Notes: generated from the letters alone by a model not told the origin. A stretch of 64,000 bases of DNA from Planctomycetaceae bacterium (GCA_016795145.1 JAEUII010000440.1:25706-89705); one strand, 5' to 3'; positions 8,589-18,453 are shown, numbered from the stretch's first letter. Numbers and translations are program-made.

Positions 8589-11500
8589 TCACTGGCCCAC
8601 CGAGCCACTCGGCTTCGGTGTGATCTGGATGCAGGAGATCTTTGGGTCCGTACCTCGAAGCTCTTCAAAGTACAGATCGAACTGACCATCTTCGATAAGG
8701 ATGGGAATTTCAATCTGTTGGGCCGTTGCCCAGTCTTCTTCGGTACGGGAGGGGTCATAATTACTTCGGACGGGAGTGTTTTCAACTCTCACGTCATAAG
8801 AACGATCCGCCTGATAGATCTCCGCGAATCCAAGCATCACCGTGTACTCGCCATCTGGGAGTGGAATGTGATAGCCAGGTGTGAGATCTGTACGAGTGTG
8901 ATCGAAGTACCTTTCCGACTGATACAGTACTTCGTCAGTGGTGTTACGAATCGGGCCCGAGAACAGAGCTGCGTCTCCGAGCGTACCGAAGTACTCGAAG
9001 CCGCTGTTGTAGAAGGCATCAGCCATCCACACATCGCCATTTGCGGCAATGTAGTGATCGCCACCGCAGTTGAACCGGACTGGCTTTGATGCGGTCAGAG
9101 TTGTCAGCAACTGAACAACATGGTGTCGATGAGGCTTATCACCGGATGGTCGAGGCTGGTTCGCGGGCATGCTGTCAAGAAGTTGCTGAGGTGTCAGCTT
9201 CAGATCGTGGAATCCGACCTGGAGCCACAGGTTCCAAACATCCGGGGAGGCCACCTGATCTCGGGTGAGACTGGCATGAAGGACCTTGTGAGCCTGCTCC
9301 GGCTGACCCAGTTCGAGTAGGCATTCCGCGCAATGAAGAACGGTCTCGGGGCCAGTCTCGCGATCGTCAATGATGGATTCAAAGATCTTCACTGCGTCGG
9401 AAAACTGTTCTTCGAGCTGCAGCTTTCGTGCTTTGATATAGGAATCAAAGTGCGGCGAATTCTTCTCAGCCCATGACATTGTTTTATCAAGCATGTCCGA
9501 ACGACCGGCGTTGAGTTCGGCTGATTCGAACATTTCATCGACGGCTCTTTCGGAAACGACGGCTGGAGCAATTGCGTTTCGAAATCCAGCCAACTTATCA
9601 CTCAGCGACAAAGCTCGCGGATGGCGCGCTGCATCTTCCATCATTCGTGCAGCGTCCACCTTGTTGCCATACGTTTGGTGTAACGAAGCGATTCTGGAAA
9701 GTACTTCCGGATCCGTATCAAACGAGCCGGTGATGAGTCGGTCGACAGAATTCAGGGCAAGAGATTTTTCTTCGGCAGAGTCACTTTTCGCCAGCCACTT
9801 TTCGACTTCTTCAAGCAACGACCATGTCGATTGTCTGCGTTCTGTTGTTACCGGAATCAGAAGCCGGATCTTCTCATCGAGATCAGGCCAAGCGCTCTCA
9901 GGTGTTGAGCCTGAAGTCACCTGCCGTGGCGCTCCGCCAAGTCCGTACATCTCCTTCTCATCTTTCGTGAGCCTGCGATTCAGGGAAGCAAAGTTCAAAC
10001 CCTTGATATCAATTGGCCAAAGACGAAGGCATCCGGCACCGCTGAGTGTCAGGAAGAGTTTTGAATCGGCAGCGAACGCTGACCCCTCGCGGAAAGCGTT
10101 TTGTCCTGGCAAAGCAGTGATCAAAGTCCCGGTCTTTGTTTCCCAGAGTGAAACCGTACCAAAGCCAAGTCCATCTGCACCGGGCTGCGACTCATAGCGA
10201 ATAGCGCAACTTGCTCCGTCGCTTGAAAAATCCACCGTTCCGGTAGCGGGCGTCGGATCGAGCTTATTGATGATCTTTCCGTCTCGCACGTTCCAGAGCC
10301 TCGTGCCCAGCGCTGGCGATCGGGTAACAATCTTCTCCAGCAATGGGCTGAACCCCGGAACCTCTTCGCGCGGTTCACCAAGTTGCTGCAGTCGCCTGCC
10401 GTCGGGTATCGAGTAAATCTCTGCGGCGCACGATGGATGCGAGAAGTAAGCGATCAGCAAGCGAGAATCATCCCTGCTAATGCTGGAATAGAGTACCTCT
10501 GCATTATCTGCATTCGTGGTAAACAGCACTTTCCCGGCTTCAACATCGACTACAGAAATCTGTGCAAAACTTGAGGTGGAATCACCCTTCAATTCATTTG
10601 TGACGGACAGCAGACGTCCGCTTGCGGAAGTCAGGACTTGGCCGCGGACAATTGCATTCTCAATCGTTGTTGTTGCCCCTGTGACAAGATCCGTCTTTGT
10701 CAGGATCCGGGTGTTGTCGACCTGAGGGTCGGCAATCAGTATGGTGCCATCTCCAGCAAGAACGTGCGAAGAGGCACTCTCTTTCGAAACAGTGCGAATG
10801 AGTGTTCCGGTAGCCAGGTTCCACAGGGTCGTTCCAAGCTCTCCCGTCAGAGCGAGGGATTGACCTGATAATGCATGACCCCATGCCCGGAATGAATTCT
10901 GCACAGTGGATTCCAGGGCACCGGTTTCTGTACTAAAGACTTTGCATGTTCCGTCTGTCAGCATCGCCACGAGGTGGTCGCCATCGCGCGAGAATCCTGC
11001 CATGTTCAGCATTCCGCCGAACTCGAGCACCAATGGCTGCAAGTCAGAGAATCGCCAGAGATACCCCTTAGCTTCATCGGAATCTGCAGCAAAAACGCAA
11101 TCACCGACGGGGCTGATTTGCAGACGATAGGGGTTTGTTGTGTTTCCAAATGACGGAACGGGCCGGTGTGCTGAGATCTGCCATACTCGGGCAGAGTCCC
11201 GGCAACCAGACAAGAGTAGCTGACCAGTTTCATCGAACTCCAGGTGCGTGATCTGAGACTTGTGGCCGGTGAGGTGGTCCTTCTGCAGTAACCTTGGCTT
11301 TCCATTGTCCTGGACCAGGTGCCACAGGACGATTTCAGTTGCCCCTGATTGTGTGGCCAGTTGCTTTCCATCCGGCGCGAAGCAGATCTTCCGAACCGAA
11401 TCCGGCTGCGGATCTGAAACACTGAGTAAGGATGCTGTTTCCGCATTCCAGAGGCGAACGGTTCCGTCAGTGAGTCCGAAAGCAAGAACAGGTTCTGTTG

Positions 11501-14027
11501 GATGCCAGGCAGCGCAGGCGACGCCAAGCCCGTTTGATTCGAACGTGGCAAGCGGTTCACCCGTTTCGCCTGACCAAACCTGCGTCGATGCGGATGAAGA
11601 ATAAGAGCCGCCATTGGTCACTTCCGCGCTGACCACAAAACGACGACCTTCGGTAGAAAACGAAATATTGTTAACAGGGTGGTAAATCGCCTGGACTGAC
11701 TTCACCAGCCGACGTGCTTCAAGATCCCAAAGCTGCACATGTCCCGTGGCATCCCCGATGATCAACACTCGGCCATTCGGGCTGACTTTCATTACGGTGA
11801 GTGGTGCCCGGGCTGATGTCGTATCGCCGGTGGCGGGCATCTCCATTGCAATCAGTTGTCGACCTGCTTCCAGGTCGATCAAGTGGATCTTGTGATCTGC
11901 GCTCACCGTAACCGCGCTCTGCTCGTTCAGACAAAAAGCGACATCCAGCAACTTCGATCTCGGATTCGCATCCACTCTGGGAACTGTTTCGTATCCGATA
12001 TCCATTTCCAGCGTTCGCGTTCCCGAATTTGCATCCCACAACGCCAGCGTTCCGTCCAATCCGGACGTCAGGACTCTGGTGCCATCAGAAGAACAGCATG
12101 CCGCTGTAAACAGGAGCTGTTGCCGATTCACCATTTGTGATGTCGGCTGGTCGTTGCCAATGCGGTAGATGTATCCACTTCCGTTGCCCACCACCACAAG
12201 CCCACGACCACCTGGAAACCATGCCATGTCAGTTATGACCAAAGCACGTGGGACATCCAGAATTGTGGAAGGGATGACACGTGCCGCTGCAGCGTAAAGA
12301 GCGCCTCTTGTCTGTGGGGCCGGATGTCTCTGGACGGCTTCAATGCTCAAGAGTGTGGCTAACTCAGGGTCACCCGCTTCGATGAGACTTTTCGAGTGAC
12401 TGGCAAGGGATATCCCGACCGTTTCCTGTTGTGCCTTGTGAGCCAGTTTTTCAGCCAGGTCCTTGTCGCGAATCGTATTGCTCAACACGGCGTTCCGCTT
12501 CTCCGCCTCGGTTCGGTTGCTGTACTCCATCACAGTGATAACGCACATCGCTCCGATCGTTGTCAACAGAGCGAGCATGCTGGCAATGGTCAGTCCCTGG
12601 TTGCGACTGACCCACTTCTTCAGGCGAGTGACCATCCCTGTCCTGTGAGCCGACACAATTCTCTGCGACAGATAGGCTCGCAGGTCTTCGGCGAGGTCGG
12701 CAGCGGACTGATATCGGTCCGCCATGTTTCTGTTCATGGCCTTCTGCGCAATGGCGACCAGTTCCGGTGCTGCTTTTCGATTCAGTTCGCGAATGTCCTT
12801 TGGAGGACCGTCGATGACCTGCCGGATGACACTCATGCCCGAAGGAGGCGGATCGCTCCAGTAGGGCCGTTGCCCCGTCAGAATCTCATACAGAATCGCA
12901 CCGGCGGCGTAGACATCGGTGCGACAATCAAGCTCGTCTAGCTTTCCCGCCGCCTGTTCCGGAGGCATGTAAAACGGAGTGCCGATGGCAGCCCCGTACA
13001 TTGTCTTGTAGCTGGATGATTCATCCTGACTGTACACCGACGGAGCAAATTCGGCTTCGGCTTCGCCAAGGACTTTCGCCAGTCCCCAATCCATCACATA
13101 GACTTCACCGAACTTACCGACCATCACGTTGGATGGTTTCAGATCGCGGTGAATTACTTCTCTGGAATGTGCGAAGGCGAGCGTTTCGCACACACGAATC
13201 ATCGCGTCAGTAATGCGAGACAGCGTCCACTGATCAGAGCCGTTTCGATGTTCCTGAAGGACGTGCTTCAGCGTGTGTCCCTCAACGTACTTCATCGTGA
13301 AGTACAGTCGATCGTTTTCGTCCCTTGCGAGTTCATGGATGGGAACAACGCCAGGGTGGTCCAGGCGACCGGTGATCTGAGCCTCGCGAATGAACCGTTG
13401 AAGTGTTCCGGCATCGACCGTCTTTCGCGCCGATGAGCCAGTTCCTTCCTGTCCTCGAATCACTTTCAGCGCGATGGTGCGCTGAAGTCGCTGATCATGC
13501 ACGCGCAGCACAACGCCCATGCCGCCTCGATCAATTTCCTGTTCGACGACATACTTATGAAGCGCATCGTGCGATGGAATGATCTCGGAGATCGTGGATT
13601 CCGAATCAGGTTTTGCAACGCTGATGCTTGCTGGTTTTGAGCCCGTGACTTTTGGGTCGTCGGTCTTTTTGGGCGTCTGCGAGATGATCACGGTTTCAGG
13701 CGAATCTGAGCCTGAATTGGATTCTGTCGATGCTGGCTTCGACGATTCCGGCGGCATGGGGCCTGGAGTTCTGGGCTTTACTTCCAGCTTTGCGGGATCA
13801 TTGGCTGCGTCATTGCCGGGGCGAGTTTCCAGGTTGGCAGACTGATGTTCGTCGGCAATTGCCCTGAGCTGCCGCAACAGCCGCTCTCGAAGTGTTTCAG
13901 GAACGCGCGCGGTGAATTTCGTGAAGTCCGGCAATCGTCCGATTCGCGAAAGTTCGTTGCGGAATTCCTGGCAGGCTGCATCCAGTCTTCGCTGATCGTC
14001 GTGTGAGAGTTGCCCTCTGTCAGTCAT
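8589..14027 (-). CDS. Ser/Thr protein kinase with WD40 repeats and C-terminal malectin domain
   Basis: 1,812 residues. An N-terminal acidic/Pro-Ser linker (1-155) precedes a Hanks-type kinase domain at about 158-453: glycine loop G-G-M-G-V, catalytic Lys188 in I-A-L-K-V, H-R-D at 293-295, and D-W-G at 313-315 in place of D-F-G. One membrane helix lies at about 478-500. WD40-like blades follow at about 580-1330, a TPR-like helical section at about 1380-1620, and a malectin domain at about 1650-1804 (F-N-C-G-G, D-x-W-x-A-D, S-E-R-Y, G-F-A-E-I-Y). The kinase should be cytoplasmic and the rest on the far side of the membrane. Malectin domains bind di-glucose-type carbohydrates, so a sugar-sensing receptor role is inferred. 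The small peptide gene at 8545 lies 43 bases downstream. Confidence 0.9.
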   Translation of the reverse strand: MTDRGQLSHDDQRRLDAACQEFRNELSRIGRLPDFTKFTARVPETLRERLLRQLRAIADEHQSANLETRPGNDAANDPAKLEVKPRTPGPMPPESSKPASTESNSGSDSPETVIISQTPKKTDDPKVTGSKPASISVAKPDSESTISEIIPSHDALHKYVVEQEIDRGGMGVVLRVHDQRLQRTIALKVIRGQEGTGSSARKTVDAGTLQRFIREAQITGRLDHPGVVPIHELARDENDRLYFTMKYVEGHTLKHVLQEHRNGSDQWTLSRITDAMIRVCETLAFAHSREVIHRDLKPSNVMVGKFGEVYVMDWGLAKVLGEAEAEFAPSVYSQDESSSYKTMYGAAIGTPFYMPPEQAAGKLDELDCRTDVYAAGAILYEILTGQRPYWSDPPPSGMSVIRQVIDGPPKDIRELNRKAAPELVAIAQKAMNRNMADRYQSAADLAEDLRAYLSQRIVSAHRTGMVTRLKKWVSRNQGLTIASMLALLTTIGAMCVITVMEYSNRTEAEKRNAVLSNTIRDKDLAEKLAHKAQQETVGISLASHSKSLIEAGDPELATLLSIEAVQRHPAPQTRGALYAAAARVIPSTILDVPRALVITDMAWFPGGRGLVVVGNGSGYIYRIGNDQPTSQMVNRQQLLFTAACCSSDGTRVLTSGLDGTLALWDANSGTRTLEMDIGYETVPRVDANPRSKLLDVAFCLNEQSAVTVSADHKIHLIDLEAGRQLIAMEMPATGDTTSARAPLTVMKVSPNGRVLIIGDATGHVQLWDLEARRLVKSVQAIYHPVNNISFSTEGRRFVVSAEVTNGGSYSSSASTQVWSGETGEPLATFESNGLGVACAAWHPTEPVLAFGLTDGTVRLWNAETASLLSVSDPQPDSVRKICFAPDGKQLATQSGATEIVLWHLVQDNGKPRLLQKDHLTGHKSQITHLEFDETGQLLLSGCRDSARVWQISAHRPVPSFGNTTNPYRLQISPVGDCVFAADSDEAKGYLWRFSDLQPLVLEFGGMLNMAGFSRDGDHLVAMLTDGTCKVFSTETGALESTVQNSFRAWGHALSGQSLALTGELGTTLWNLATGTLIRTVSKESASSHVLAGDGTILIADPQVDNTRILTKTDLVTGATTTIENAIVRGQVLTSASGRLLSVTNELKGDSTSSFAQISVVDVEAGKVLFTTNADNAEVLYSSISRDDSRLLIAYFSHPSCAAEIYSIPDGRRLQQLGEPREEVPGFSPLLEKIVTRSPALGTRLWNVRDGKIINKLDPTPATGTVDFSSDGASCAIRYESQPGADGLGFGTVSLWETKTGTLITALPGQNAFREGSAFAADSKLFLTLSGAGCLRLWPIDIKGLNFASLNRRLTKDEKEMYGLGGAPRQVTSGSTPESAWPDLDEKIRLLIPVTTERRQSTWSLLEEVEKWLAKSDSAEEKSLALNSVDRLITGSFDTDPEVLSRIASLHQTYGNKVDAARMMEDAARHPRALSLSDKLAGFRNAIAPAVVSERAVDEMFESAELNAGRSDMLDKTMSWAEKNSPHFDSYIKARKLQLEEQFSDAVKIFESIIDDRETGPETVLHCAECLLELGQPEQAHKVLHASLTRDQVASPDVWNLWLQVGFHDLKLTPQQLLDSMPANQPRPSGDKPHRHHVVQLLTTLTASKPVRFNCGGDHYIAANGDVWMADAFYNSGFEYFGTLGDAALFSGPIRNTTDEVLYQSERYFDHTRTDLTPGYHIPLPDGEYTVMLGFAEIYQADRSYDVRVENTPVRSNYDPSRTEEDWATAQQIEIPILIEDGQFDLYFEELRGTDPKISCIQITPKPSGSVGQ

Positions 14028-14229
14028 AGCGACCGAATTCCTCGCCGTTGTGTCGAACCACGGTTGCCTTATGAGTGCTCACCAGGCAGGAGACCTCTGT
14101 GAGCCAGGATACCACCAGTTCCGGGCTACTCTATGGCAACTACTCAGGACTTGCACGTCAGTCCGATGACCTGGCTGCTGATGGTTGCTATTTGCTTCAT
14201 GGTCTGCGAACGACCTCTTTGGGTTGGCA

Positions 14230-14511
14230 TTAGTCCTTCTGGCCGGGAGCTCGAAATCGTCCGAAGCGGAAGCCGCGCAGGGCTTCGTGCTTTGTCTTTC
14301 GGCCCGCGGTGCGCTGTCGCCAGAGTTTAAACGAGCATGCTGTGAGCTGAGTACGCATGAGCTTGATCACGTCGCCTGGCGTCAGGCCGAACTGTCGCTG
14401 AATGGAGTCGAAGGACGTTCGATCTTCCCACGCCATCTGGACGATTCTGTCGACGTCAGAATCCGTCAGTGGCTGCTGTAGCAGGTCCCGGTTTTCTTCG
14501 TGCTGCGGCAT
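14230..14511 (-). CDS. DUF2805 / TIGR03643 family protein
   Basis: 93 residues with the family pattern D-R-I-V-x-M-A-W-E-D-R-T-x-F-x-x-I-x-x-Q-F-G-L, followed by V-I-x-L-M-R and a basic C-terminal half (F-K-L-W-R-Q-R-T-A-G-R-K-T-K-H). The first half resembles a helix-turn-helix and may bind nucleic acid; the role is not known. It lies 26 bases downstream of the FAD oxidoreductase on the same strand, a pairing common for this family, so the two are probably one operon. Confidence 0.85.
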   Translation of the reverse strand: MPQHEENRDLLQQPLTDSDVDRIVQMAWEDRTSFDSIQRQFGLTPGDVIKLMRTQLTACSFKLWRQRTAGRKTKHEALRGFRFGRFRAPGQKD

Positions 14512-14537
14512 GGTTGCGGTGTCGCGCGACAGGTTCT

Positions 14538-15524
14538 CTACAGGTTGACCATTCTGCAGGCGGCGTCGATTCCGGAAAGAAACGCACCTTCAACGCGTCC
14601 GCCTGAGAGCCAGTCGCCGCAAACGATCAGGCGGTTTTCCCGATCCACCAGAGTTTTTCTCTCAGCGGGATCAGAGCCGAGGCTGTAACGCCAGCGGTGG
14701 GCCTGAAGAAAGTGAGATGATGGCAGTAGACGACCAACAATGTCCTCGAACGCCGCGAGTAGTTGCGGTGCGGCTTCTTCCGGAGACTGTTCCAAGTGAG
14801 CCATCGACCAATCCGCACTCGCGTGCAGGACCCATGCGTCAAGTGGTCGGTTTCGGCCCGGCTTGGAACTGTTGCGGGCGACCCATGACAGAGGTGAGCT
14901 ATGCACAAAGGCACCGTCCCATGGGAGTTCTATCTTCGAGTCGAATGCGACCATTATGGCCCAGCATGGCGTCATTGGGATGGCAGCGGCCAAGGCTGCG
15001 AACGGATGGTCTTCCAGAAGAACCGCAGTTTGTGGTGATGGCAAGGTCACGACAAGAGTATGAAATGGACCATGAATTTCCTGAGTCGCCGTTGTGACCT
15101 TCCAGCCTGCGGCGTCACGATTGACTCGCACGACCTGGATGCCTGAATGCACATGAAGTCCAGCAGCGAGGTCCGCGGCCATGGCGGACATTCCCGGCGT
15201 ACCGACATAACGGGGCAGGGGAGTTGTCTCCGAAACGACACCGTCCTCGAGGCGAACAATGCGGCCGTGCCATTCCGCCACGACTCCTCGCCGCATCCAG
15301 TCGGCCGTTACCTTCTGAAATCGCGAATCACGCGCTGTGAAATACTGAGCCCCGTGATCGAACTCGCACCCTGGATCGACGCGTCGAGTTGCCGTGCGAC
15401 CACCGGGCAAACGGCCTTTGTCGAACAAGGTGACGTCGAAGCCGCCGGCTGCCAGTTCACGTGCACACGTCAGGCCGGCAATTCCGGCACCGATGATCGC
15501 GACTGTCTGTTGATGCGATTCCAT
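14538..15524 (-). CDS. Renalase-like FAD-dependent NAD(P)/amine oxidoreductase
   Basis: 328 residues. A Rossmann dinucleotide motif G-A-G-I-A-G-L at about residues 12-18 is followed by an acidic residue after the second strand (T-L-F-D-K-G) and the second FAD motif G-G-R-T-A-T-R-R. A C-terminal FAD box I-V-C-G-D-W-L-S-G-G-R-V-E-G-A-F-L-S-G closes the domain. This matches soluble renalase/amine-oxidase-like flavoproteins, which oxidise reduced nicotinamide or amine substrates; the actual substrate cannot be told. No signal peptide is visible. It is the first gene of a two-gene unit with the DUF2805 gene. Confidence 0.85.
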   Translation of the reverse strand: MESHQQTVAIIGAGIAGLTCARELAAGGFDVTLFDKGRLPGGRTATRRVDPGCEFDHGAQYFTARDSRFQKVTADWMRRGVVAEWHGRIVRLEDGVVSETTPLPRYVGTPGMSAMAADLAAGLHVHSGIQVVRVNRDAAGWKVTTATQEIHGPFHTLVVTLPSPQTAVLLEDHPFAALAAAIPMTPCWAIMVAFDSKIELPWDGAFVHSSPLSWVARNSSKPGRNRPLDAWVLHASADWSMAHLEQSPEEAAPQLLAAFEDIVGRLLPSSHFLQAHRWRYSLGSDPAERKTLVDRENRLIVCGDWLSGGRVEGAFLSGIDAACRMVNL

Positions 15525-15840
15525 AGCAATCCGGTGATTGTGTCATGGGCAGTACGTTGTGATCTGTTCGGGTTGTAGTACCACGCCGACAAGTGGCGAG
15601 TCTTTTCCTGTCAGAACACCTGCGGGAATTTCCTGGTTGCAGTGCGGAAGTCCTTGCGTGCCGTTGCCCACGGGCAAAGCAACAGCCTCTTTCAAAAGCA
15701 CTGAATGATTCCTATGACCAGCCAGCCGGCAGAAAATGGTCTGGTCACATCCACGGGGAGAGTTGTTGCAGACGCCCGACTACTGTCGCTGGCTGTTCGA
15801 GTCTTATTTGTCCTCATGCTCGCACAGCGCGCATGTTTTT
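15525..15840. other. Intergenic stretch with one doubtful small ORF
   Basis: Between the oxidoreductase start and the family A repeat I see no confident gene. A 46-residue plus-strand frame (15705-15845) encodes a hydrophobic segment and ends exactly at the repeat edge, but it has no convincing ribosome-binding site. The promoter of the oxidoreductase should lie near 15530-15600; no clear sigma-70 boxes stand out. Confidence 0.4.
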
Positions 15841-15920
15841 GGTGAGCGAACAACGTGAGCGACAAACAGCCAACGGGCAGGCAGGCTCCTTTGGGACAAG
15901 GGCGGTCAACTCTTGTTATC
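15841..15920 (-). repeat. Dispersed repeat family A, single diverged copy
   Basis: Read on the minus strand it begins at the kinase stop codon with AACAAGGGC, then TTGACC..CCCTTG, an AAGGAGCC box and TCGCTCACGTTGTTCGCT, matching the tandem copies at 8131-8360. The final kinase codons (N-K-G-stop) coincide with the start of the repeat, so the element abuts or forms the gene's 3' end. Confidence 0.75.
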
Positions 15921-18453
15921 AGCCCTTGTTTGGGCGGACTGCCGGATTCCACAATTCAACTCCCCAGTCGTAGCCCGTTGTTTGCGAGGACAGATCTCGT
16001 CCGAGGTGTCCCTGATTGTCCACCTGATCGGGGCCAATGCTGTAGATCACGACGCCGTCATTTGTACGACGATACCGAAGTGGCTGACCATCGACTGGAT
16101 CCTGAGGCACAGCGTCCAGACAGGATGGAACCAGCGACTCAATTCTGTCGGGCCAGTCTCCGTGTTTCATTCGATACCGTTCGACCGCACAGGCGGTCAT
16201 GATTGAGTAACATTCGGCGAGGTGGATGTCGTTCTTTTCCACCAGGTTCAAAAAATAGGTTCTCCCTGTTTGGCCAGGTTCAAGGATCAGGCCGGAGATC
16301 AGGGATTGAGCCAGCGTCGTGCCAGCCCATGGCTCCGATGCGTTCTGCGTGTCGAGTGCTTTCGTCTGAACAAGCTGCTGCTCTGTCGGTTGTTTGGCAA
16401 TCTCCAGAAATGCGGTGCAGCGATTCAGTACACCGACATGAATTCGGCGGATTTCCGCGACCGAAGGACGTTGTGAGCGATCTTTCGTTCCGGTGGCCAT
16501 CTCCAGCAGTTCCTCATTGGCCACATCGCCCGCCGCAAGCGAACTCAGAAAGTAGTGCAGCGAAGCACGTTCGCCCTTTGCCACCTGAGTGAGCAATGGG
16601 ACAGCAGCCGCACTCTCAAATTCCTGTTGTAGTCCCTGGAGTTCTTCATCGGAGGACTCTCCATGTGCAAGAATGCGTTCCGCCGTTCGCGTTCCAAGAC
16701 GAATGATGGCCGTGCGAATCAACTGCGTCACGAGTGTATGCTCATACTGATAGAATCCAGCCGTTCGCAGTATTGCATGGCAGTCAATCATGGCTCCTGG
16801 GTGATCGCGATCGTGGATCCGAAGCATCGCGTCGCATTGCAGCATCTTCGCCAGATTGCGGCCCACCTGATGATCTGGCAGCAACGTGGAAAGAACATCC
16901 CGGCTGTGAACGGTGACGAAGTACCCTCGATCGTAGTCCAGGACTGACTTTGCCACATTCAGTGCCGGTGCCATCTCCTGCAGTCGAGTTCGAATGAGCG
17001 TTACCTGATCGTCCGAAAGCCTCTGGCTCGCAGGAAGAGCAGCAATCGCATCAAACGCTTCATAGGTTTCGGGAATCATCCATGTGCCCTCTGAGTAAGG
17101 TCGCCCTGTCAGTTCGGCAACTGCTTTTCGAAACTCCGGAATCCTGAGTGCGCCGTTTTCGGAGTCTGCAAGCTCGGGTCGCTGTCGATCCAGATCTTCA
17201 ATGCGCCAGCCCGGGTCCGTTCGGTCAATCTCTTCGACGACGTCAGGCAGAATGTCCTTAGTATCATCCGATGCCGCTGTTTGTGTCTTCGTGACGGCCG
17301 TATCAGAGGTTGCTGGATCTTTCGATCTGGAAACCAGAACGCCCAGCACAATGGCAAGCAGAACAACAACAGTGGCACTCAGGGCTGATACAGCCGGGTG
17401 CCTGCGAATTGATCGCCAGATCCGTTCGACGGAGCTGACAGGCCGAGCCAGGATCGGAGCGTCGTTAAGAAACCGCCTCAGATCTTCCGCGAACTCGTGG
17501 GCTGTGGAATACCGTTGGCTGGGTTCTCTGGACATGGCCTTGAGACAAATGGTCTCCAGATCTCGCGGAATCTTCGCATCACAGCTGCGAGGCGGCCGAG
17601 GCTCCTCATTCAGTACCTGATGCAGGAGCATTCGCGAATTCCCCTGAAACGGCAGCTGGCCAGTCAGGAGCTGATACAGAACCACGCCAAGACTATAGAC
17701 GTCACTCCGGCCATCGACAGAATGCGATTCGCCTCGTGCCTGTTCGGGAGACATGTAAGCCGGAGTACCAAGAATCTGGCCTTCCATGGTCATGGTCATC
17801 TCGCCGGCGTCACGTTTTGCGAGACCAAAATCCATCAGCCGTGGCGTGTAGGGTGTGGTCACGCCGGCATTCTGCGAGTTTCCGGAAGCGTCCTTCTCCA
17901 GCATGATGTTCGACGGTTTCACATCACGATGAATCACGCCATTCTGATGAGCATAGTGCAGTGCTTCTGCGAGCTGCGAAACCAGAGCCGCAGAGACCTG
18001 AGCCGAAAGTCGCTGCCCGGTGAGGAAGTCAGCCAGCGTCACGCCTTCGATGAATTCGCTGACGAGGTACGGCAGTCCGTTGTCCTTGCCGACGTCAAAG
18101 ACAGGAACAATCAATGGATGACGAAGTTGAGCAACGCTGCGCGCTTCGCGAAGAAAGCGATCGGCATCGCCACTGCTGCCAATATTTCCGCTTCGAGGAA
18201 TCTTGATGGCCACGATGCGGCCAAGTTCTCTATCCCGCGCGCGATAGACGCAGCCAAAGGATCCCGCTCCCACCTCTTCCAGCAGATCAAACTTGCCGAT
18301 CGCACGATGATCCTGCTGGATCCAGGTCGAAGTGTCACTGGATCCACTTCGAAAATCGGAACCACACACTGTGCACCGCATCTCTTCAGTGACGGTTGCT
18401 GCGGCATCGACAGGAGCGTTGCAATTTGGGCAATAGAGCGGCATAACAGTCAT
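15919..18453 (-). CDS. Ser/Thr protein kinase with N-terminal zinc ribbon
   Basis: 844 residues. A zinc ribbon with C-P-N-C (8-11) and C-T-V-C (27-30) precedes a Hanks-type kinase at about 55-330: glycine loop G-A-G-S-F-G, Lys84 in V-A-I-K-I, H-R-D at 175-177, D-F-G at 208-210, and A-Y-M-S-P-E-Q. A single membrane helix lies at about 355-375. The outer part (about 400-840) has no kinase-like repeats; its last 90 residues read like the C-terminal half of planctomycete pseudopilin-type proteins (H-G-D-W-P, D-P-V-D-G-Q-P-L-R-Y). All catalytic residues are present, so it should be active. The start could be codon 1 or the ATG three codons on. Confidence 0.9.
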   Translation of the reverse strand: MTVMPLYCPNCNAPVDAAATVTEEMRCTVCGSDFRSGSSDTSTWIQQDHRAIGKFDLLEEVGAGSFGCVYRARDRELGRIVAIKIPRSGNIGSSGDADRFLREARSVAQLRHPLIVPVFDVGKDNGLPYLVSEFIEGVTLADFLTGQRLSAQVSAALVSQLAEALHYAHQNGVIHRDVKPSNIMLEKDASGNSQNAGVTTPYTPRLMDFGLAKRDAGEMTMTMEGQILGTPAYMSPEQARGESHSVDGRSDVYSLGVVLYQLLTGQLPFQGNSRMLLHQVLNEEPRPPRSCDAKIPRDLETICLKAMSREPSQRYSTAHEFAEDLRRFLNDAPILARPVSSVERIWRSIRRHPAVSALSATVVVLLAIVLGVLVSRSKDPATSDTAVTKTQTAASDDTKDILPDVVEEIDRTDPGWRIEDLDRQRPELADSENGALRIPEFRKAVAELTGRPYSEGTWMIPETYEAFDAIAALPASQRLSDDQVTLIRTRLQEMAPALNVAKSVLDYDRGYFVTVHSRDVLSTLLPDHQVGRNLAKMLQCDAMLRIHDRDHPGAMIDCHAILRTAGFYQYEHTLVTQLIRTAIIRLGTRTAERILAHGESSDEELQGLQQEFESAAAVPLLTQVAKGERASLHYFLSSLAAGDVANEELLEMATGTKDRSQRPSVAEIRRIHVGVLNRCTAFLEIAKQPTEQQLVQTKALDTQNASEPWAGTTLAQSLISGLILEPGQTGRTYFLNLVEKNDIHLAECYSIMTACAVERYRMKHGDWPDRIESLVPSCLDAVPQDPVDGQPLRYRRTNDGVVIYSIGPDQVDNQGHLGRDLSSQTTGYDWGVELWNPAVRPNKG

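Noticed and set aside
15692..15952. Minus-strand 86-codon frame over the family A repeat
   Set aside because: Mostly repeat sequence and overlapping the kinase end; no ribosome-binding site.
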